This document shows, piece after piece, positions 57,620 through 64,000 of a stretch of 64,000 nucleotides of DNA. The notes below the pieces were generated by a model that worked only from the letters and a program-made list of their open reading frames with translations, was not told where the DNA came from and did not search any database. Origin of the DNA: Sepiola atlantica (lineage: Eukaryota; Mollusca; Cephalopoda; Sepiida; Sepiolidae); NCBI GenBank assembly GCA_963556195.1, contig OY744537.1, positions 23,744,941-23,808,940 on the forward strand. The letters run 5' to 3'. Position 1 is the first letter of the stretch. Each line of letters opens with the position of its first letter. Made by a program: the position numbers and the translations under genes.

Positions 57620-57935
57620 GAAGTAAGTAAAGTTCTTTGTTGTGGTGATAGCCAGACGAGTTCTTGCTGTGAATGTTTTACCCAGAGGGACCAAGGATTA
57701 GAGCTCAGTCGAGCACCTACCATGAACATAACGATAGAGCAGAAAGAGACTAGCAATATCTCTTCAGTGTGAAGGAGGCTGCAGGGACAGAAGGGACCAT
57801 CGCCTACCAGATTGTGAAGTCGATTCTATACTCTGTCAAGACAAGAAAGGGTGCTCCAAGTGGCATCTCCGCCTATGACAGCAGTACTTCATTCTTAGGA
57901 CGAATCTGTTGTAAAACTATAACTAATTTTATCAT
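57290..57935 (-). mobile_element. LINE 3' end (family A), antisense, with a GA microsatellite in the coding part
   Basis: Minus strand: HRRDIASLFLLYRYVHGRC, then VPLGKTFTARTRLAITTTKN (57750-57640), then a (TC)n tract (57561-57617 on the + strand is GA). It resumes with ARTRQSFH-like codons, a degenerate FFPRT, and PDRLQHGHLQV-type tail codons. The 3' UTR follows down to ttatcctcgagtggccttag (57320-57290). It is the longest family-A copy here. Confidence 0.6.
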
Positions 57936-60118
57936 GATAATTTTGTTTTAATCTTTATTTATGAAATATTTTAATGAAAATAGCTTCCAAAACTGTCAAT
58001 CTTTTAATACATGACGATTTACTAAAAATCATAAATGTTCCCATGCGAAGCTATTCTTCAGGAAAACATCTTTGTTACCTCCCTTTGATTATAATAAATG
58101 AAGAAAAAAAGTATCTAGTCTAAATTTTTTCTTACCTGGAATAAACATTTTCAGAAAGACACTGAAGCGAAATAAAATCTATTCCCGCCAATAACAGTGG
58201 AAGAAAATTTTAAAAAATAGGCTAGTCCAAATCAAGTATCGATATGTCAGACGGATTGACATTTGGGTCTGATTTTGAAAATCCACAAGATGTCTTTATA
58301 TGTTACATATATATATATAGTCACCCACGGACAGCTGTTTTGTCGTATCACGATTCTTCAGTGTGGCTAGACATAGCAAGTGTGTTAAATATTAGCATGG
58401 GTAGGTTAGCTAGTAGACCTATTAGCTAGTACATATTAGAGATGAGTCAGGAAGTGCTGCAGACAAAAACTCAGAAGCGAGTTGACCCTGACTGTAGGAA
58501 TCCAGTATTGTGAGAGCGGTAATATCTGATAGGGTAGGCAAATATGACGTCAGATAAGTGACAGAAAGAGTTGTGGGTAAAACCTCTCACTGAGTTTTGG
58601 AGGAGTGACCAAAGATGAAAGACGTGATAAATATGGTCAAACAAAAAACTGTAATATAATGAGCAATGCGCTTATCATAATTGCCTCTCTGTCTCTCCTA
58701 ATTTCTTTTCTTCTACCACCACAAAACAATCATAACTGTGGCCGATGCGATTAGCAACGATTAGCGTAACTGTAATTTAATCATCAACGTGCTGCTCTAA
58801 TAAATCCTTTTATTCTCTTGTTGTAAGAAAACAACTCAGACAACTCAGACCCAAGGATAGGTTTTATTATAGTTAAAATCCTTCACCATAACACTGCAAC
58901 AATAACAGATATATGTATCAGTACACTATTACAATAAAGTACGGCGACAATGACGCTGGACAGTGTGACCACTGATCAAACATAATAATACAATAATAGT
59001 TTTATGAATATTTTCAAAAAAAATCTCTAAAAGCAGTTTGCATAATTAATTGCATAATTAATGCAAGAAGGTGAGTCTGGGTGTTTGTTTTAACTCTATC
59101 AACCAGCAACCCACACACAAGAGATGCGCGTAGCAACAAAAGAATAACAACAAACGCAGTCAAAGGTTTGGTTTTTAAATTGATTTGAAGAACTAAATGA
59201 TCATATGACATATGTATCCACACAAACATTCGAAACCTGAATGCCAGATAACTTCCAACTGTGATCAGCAATGTCAGGTGTCTTGCTCCTACATCAACAT
59301 ACTTGTTACTGATGGTCGAGGAAATTATAGTGCTCATGAATTTTCTTTGTTTACATATTTTCTATGCTAATGGGAACCTAAGAGAACTCTATTCTTTATG
59401 CTAAGTGGAAACTTATTTCTGCTATATATATAGTCTCGGAAGTTCTTTTAACCTTCAAAACTGGGGAAAAAAAAAAAAAAAAAAAATTTGTTGAAAGATT
59501 TTAGTCTAGTAAGTCAATCAATCTACTGCAATCACTATTTTAGTTTACTTCCAAGAATATACTCTAATATAAATATATTTTTATATATGTTTTTATATAT
59601 AAGGGATCGTCAGTTGTTTACCATGAAAACTGTTTCGGGATATATATATGAAAATTTTTGTTGTCGTTGTTTTTGCCTTTGAATCCGCTTAATTGAAGAC
59701 AGGGAGATTTGTGTTTTCTTAACATGGCCAATTTTATTTGATCCCCCCTTCCAAAGACAACAGACTTGGGTGGAATCGTTGTCGTTGGATTTCTACACAG
59801 ATTCTTCTGGATTTACCAATATTTCTGAACCCCATGCTATTTGGATTTCGTTATTGGTGACTTTCATGCCCGTTTGAACTTTAAACCTTTTTAAAAAAAC
59901 ATTTTCAAATTTAGAATTTTGACAGTCCTCATCTGTCAACTTATCAATCATTAATCTCCTCTGATGATAAGATTTTAATCTTTGAAAAGCCTGGCTTAAG
60001 GAATGAAAGAGAAGAAAAATAAATATTTTTATTAACTAAATTGCTCCTTGTTCTGAACAACTGAAGATATTGATTTGCTTCCATTTGTAGGTCTAATTAT
60101 TTTTCATTGACTTATCAT
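57936..60118. other. Non-coding DNA, one unassigned frame
   Basis: It holds a short TA tract (58308-58318) followed by gtcacccacggacagctgtt and tcttcagtgtggct, which looks like part of a dispersed element. It also holds A24 at 59466-59485. A 107-codon ATG-started minus frame (59337-59014) with hydrophobic stretches cannot be assigned. No other signal. Confidence 0.35.
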
Positions 60119-60319
60119 ATATATATATATATATATGTATATTTCGGCAGCAAGTCATTTATTAGACATGTGTCGTTGAAGACCACAGAGTTCTCCCTCT
60201 TTATGATCTTTCTGGTCAGTTTCTCGACTCGGCGAGCGATTCGTTGGGTTTCTGGTATCAATTGATGGATCATGGCGCCTAATGTTGTGTCTTGGGCCAT
60301 TTCTCTCTCTCTCTATATA

Positions 60320-60950
60320 TATATATAGGGTTATTCTATAAGAATAGATCCATTTCATTACACAATGTTTTAATAAGGAAAAGTAATACAAAATTCCAGC
60401 CAAATCACAAGTATTCTGCTCACAGTCAATTTTTATTTCCTGTCTTACAAAAGTTTAACGGTAACATCAATGCGATAATAGAATTTCTCCTAGAAACGTA
60501 TCATATATCACAATCCGCTGAGTTGGTCACTGTTGTTGTTTGATGTTTAAAGTCATCGAGCCTAGTGTATAGCAGTTGAACATAAACACAATCTTTTACG
60601 TACCCCACAAGAAAAAGTCACACACAGTGAGGTCTGGCGATCTAGCAGACCAAGCACAAAGATCATCAAATTGAAAAATTCCATCCACTTCCCCTTGTTG
60701 TTCTTGGTAAGTGCCTGCATGAGACATAGTCTGTAAGGTTTTAATGTAGACGTCTTCTTAGCACATGCCAGAGGGTGGATTGAGGAATAGCAAGCTCACA
60801 GCTAGCTCAATTTGTAGACTTCTGTGGTCTTCTCTCAAACATGGCACATATTCTTGTTATTTGTTTCCCGGAATTCATGGTTGTCCTGGACTTTTCCTCT
60901 ACACAGTCGCAAAGATAGGGGTGGAAGCCTTTCTGAAAATTTAGGTACCT
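60320..60950 (-). pseudogene. mariner-like transposase relic, middle deleted
   Basis: On the minus strand, 60820-60700 gives broken HTH-type sequence that ends KTSTLKPYRLCL then MQALTKNNKGK. Then, at about 60645-60600, comes WSARSPDLTVCDFFLWG, the block with the last catalytic aspartate. The DD34D core between these two is missing. The C-terminal rest (to about 60330) carries many stops. gggttattctataagaatag at 60327 may be a terminal sequence. Several frames are needed to read it. Confidence 0.55.
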
Positions 60951-61382
60951 CGAATTTTTGTTAAATTTTAACAATAGGTATTAGACATCAATTAATAAAT
61001 ATTCCCCTAATTCCAGTTTTTTTAGAATATTTTAAAGGGATTTTAAGCGGCATAATATGGACACAACCTCCAATTTAAAAAAAATCAAATATTTCCAATT
61101 TGCATTGCATTTGATCTATGGTCATTAGATACCAATTAAGCTAGATTCCCTGAATTTAAATATTTTCTTAAGACCCTTTAAGCTTAAGCCTTAAATTTTA
61201 GACATTTTCTAGAATCAAAATCATGTAATAGATTTTGCTACAAATTAGAATAAGGATTCTAGACATAAGGTTTAGTATTATTATATCTTGATTTTAATCT
61301 TCGTAAAGGGACACAAAAGTGGTGCAAAACTGTTCTGTTCAGGGAATTAATTTTACCCGTCCTGGGACAGGTATTCTTCTAG

Positions 61383-61421
<39 letters not shown>

Positions 61422-62639
61422 AGGATTCAATGAATTAGAACACTACAATTGTTCCAAGAATTAGAACATCAAGTCTAGTATGGCGTGCGGTCGTTTCCAA
61501 AACATTCTGGAAATACTTTATTTTATTTTATAAATTAACAAAGCTACTCCAAAACGTCTCTTCATCATATATATATATATTATACTTAGGAAAATCAATG
61601 CTTAAAAGTATTCATTTTCTTTATTAAGACTATGAATAAACTAAGTTTACGTTAAAAAAAACTCAAACAGTGTTTTTGTAATTGAACAATTTAAATTTTA
61701 AAATAAACTCTGAAAATGTTTAGATTAGGTAAACTTTTCTAAATATTCAAAGATTTTTTTTTAACAGAACAAATAATTGTTTTGTTTTCAGCTGAAATCA
61801 AACTTAAAAATTGTGCCTTTTCCAAAATGATGTTGCCACTATAGGAATCAATCTTAGTGTGAATTACAAGATAGGGCGGTTAGGGAGAAAGGAGATAAGA
61901 CGTATTAATCGAATAGAAACATTTAAAGAAATACCAATGTACTAGCGATGGGACGATTCCAATATTTTTCCATGATTCCGATTCTAAAATCGCAAAATTG
62001 CATAAAAACGTAGAATTCAATTTTTTTCAGGGGGGGGGGGTAGTGGAAAGTCCTCATCTACTTTTAAATATAATTTTCTTTTTATTTGATTAACTTCTTA
62101 ATGTTTTCCTTTATGTATCGTATTCATTTTTTCTATTCATTCACTCATACCATTTTTATCTGTGCCATTTTTACCTAAATTCGTTATTATGATCTATAAA
62201 TTTTAGTTTTGCTGGTAGTTTAAAATCAATAAATATTTATCATTTTATTATAGAAAAATTAAGTTTACCCCCCCCCCCCCCCAAAAAAAAACAACAAAAC
62301 AAAACAAACAAAATAATTAATTTTTGGCATCAGTTCTGATTTTCCAGATTCCCGATTAATCATCCCAAAACTAGAATGTACATCCTCTGTCAAAAGTGAT
62401 GGGAAAAAAATTTACCGTTTACCAATGTTCACACCGATATTTATATTCATATAAAATAAAGTCTGAATTAGTGAAGTTAAAAGAAATAAGAAAGAAATAA
62501 AACGTCTCAAACTGGAAAGTTTCAAAAGAGAAAGAGGGAAGAAAAATAAAGAAATTATAAATCGGTATAGAAAGCAATTTTCATTTGAAATGGATTCATC
62601 CAGTAGTATTTTTTTTGTTACTCACTAAATTTTGTTTGA

Positions 62640-62670
<31 letters not shown>

Positions 62671-63430
62671 GTTGAAAGTTTATATAAGTATTAATTATTC
62701 TGTAAGAAGTGTGTGTGTGTGTGTGAGTTTCTCTGTGAAAATAATATGTATGCACCACAAGGGTAACATTGAATGATAGCAGTCCTTGATCCCATTCGCC
62801 TACAAGTCGAAGAAAAGAGAGAAGGAGTTTGGTTCTTCTCTTTTTGTTGTCCGTCAGGCATCTCTGACTGTTCTTGATGTCAGCATGAAGTTGTAAATAG
62901 TTCATTAGAGGATTACTACGCAGTCTTCTGATTGGTTAATATACATGACCAAGTCACATCAGAATAATAACTCTCCACTAAAAGAAATGGATACAAAATA
63001 GTTTGTCACTGCTACGGACCAACCATGTCAGCATTTCTATTAAAAGTTCATTACCCCCCCTTAACTTTGACTTTTTATGGTGTCATGTCAGTAAAAATGG
63101 TTTAAAAATTTTCTAAAAGTTGTTCAAAGAAGATTTTTTGGACATACAACTGCGTACAAAAAAAAACTTTTCTGGAATTTGATTTTTGATAAATATTCAA
63201 TTCTTTCCTTATCATTTATGGACAGGAACAAAACTTTTTTCTTTTCTTTTTTACAAAAATGGCGCATTGAAATGCAACATTATTTTTTGGTTTAAGCATA
63301 AAAAAAATGTAACACATGACTTTTGTGTTTAAACTTTAAGTTAAAAAATAACTTTCTAGTAGGAACTGCTAAGTATTTCTGAAGTATAAATGGCATTATA
63401 TAAATCGAAAAAGGTTAGACACAATTAGCT
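60951..63430. other. AT-rich DNA without recognised gene
   Basis: TA microsatellites at 61385-61418 and 62641-62667, a G9 run near 62030 and a C12 run near 62269. A 95-codon ATG-started minus frame (62905-62618) begins MNYLQLHADIKNSQRCLTD; it runs into CA/TA microsatellite codons and has no recognised domain. Confidence 0.4.
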
Positions 63431-63432
63431 AA

Positions 63433-63507
63433 TAATACTACTACTACCACTACTACTACTACTACTACTACTAATAATAATAATAATAACAGCAGCAGCA
63501 GCAGCCC
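63433..63507. repeat. Compound trinucleotide repeat (TAC)n(TAA)n(CAG)n
   Basis: Consecutive runs of tac/cta, then taa/ata, then cagcagcagcagcag with no spacer. No reading frame of note crosses it. Confidence 0.9.
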
Positions 63508-64000
63508 ACAATAGCCTGCATAAAATTCTTCTATCACATTTTCAAATAATTAAAACAATGTGAGTACGTTTAATCATTAAAATTAGGAGACATGGGCAAA
63601 AAGGTTTAAGGTAGAAAACTCTGAATTCGTTTAGACTTGGTTAGTTCCCTTGCTTTGTAAAACTATGTGACATTTCCAAACAATGGATTTTGTAGAGAGA
63701 GAAAGAGATACAGAAAGAGAAAGCTTTTGAACAGTCTGTGCTTATTCGCCTATGAACTAATTTGATACTCTATAAAAAGAAAGAAAAAAGAAAGATTGAA
63801 AATATAATTTGAAAACTTGGAGGAGTTTAAAATTCTCCTGTTAAACTTATTTTCTAAGTAACTAGCAGGACCCATGTCTCGATGTTACCCAGGAAAAATT
63901 GAGGAAACCAAGAATCGCAATCACCAGAAGTAAATTAACGCTTTTTTTTTACCCGAAAATGCTCAGCATTTATCCACAATATAGAAAATATTTGTAAATA
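63508..64000. other. AT-rich DNA without gene
   Basis: Purine-rich stretch (agagagagaaagagatac) near 63696-63722. Nothing else recognised. Confidence 0.45.

Noticed and set aside
60115..60300. Possible Penelope-like element fragment (minus frame ending [14 protein letters not shown])
   Set aside because: The similarity is only a short impression and the frame runs into a TA microsatellite. Not enough to call.

Overview
The window looks like repeat-dominated, AT-rich, non-coding DNA from a large animal genome, most likely a cephalopod mollusc. The main pointer is a (CAT)n-headed element at 23703-23815 whose body resembles the octopus-type SINE as I know it. The mix of LINE relics, tRNA-derived SINEs, a P-element-like transposase, a mariner relic and a Ty3/gypsy element agrees. 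No complete host gene is visible. The species cannot be named from the sequence.

Layout. 1-9 kb: U2-snRNA-headed SINE copies, a LINE 3' end, a decayed P-like transposase with a 48-bp-arm palindrome beside it, and a cluster of inverted-repeat elements carrying TTAGGG-like motifs. 10-11.1 kb: the best candidate for host genes, two putative first coding exons on opposite strands. Each has a hydrophobic N-terminal segment and ends at a good splice donor; they lie head to head with a TATA box between. 11.6-17 kb: more U2-headed SINEs, microsatellites and one copy of an unclassified repeat with CCAAT and TATA boxes (second copy near 31 kb). 17.1-25.1 kb: a palindromic element split by a LINE, a long antisense LINE ORF2 split by a tRNA-SINE at its YADD codons, and further LINE pieces. 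25.7-36.4 kb: tandem repeats, a CR1-like LINE, a U2-headed SINE, and a LINE relic interrupted by another LINE.

36.4-43.5 kb is one satellite block: about 36 copies of a 119-bp repeat, then about 130 copies of a 21-bp minisatellite with helically phased A-tracts, then a remnant of the 119-bp repeat. The 21-bp array therefore seems to have grown inside the older satellite. 43.5-48 kb: a LINE RT relic, an antisense U2-headed SINE, hairpins and an 800-bp TA array. 48.0-52.0 kb: a Mag-like Ty3/gypsy element with one LTR, a gag with two stop codons, and an open pol carrying protease, RT and RNase H but no integrase. 52-64 kb: a 535-bp palindrome beside a CA/TA microsatellite, LINE ends, a tRNA-SINE, a mariner relic and otherwise featureless DNA.

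The most novel items, in my view, are the U2-headed SINE family with two body types and a conserved hairpin, the nested satellite block, and the divergent exon pair at 10.4-11.1 kb. Family names come from motif recognition by eye; no database search was possible.
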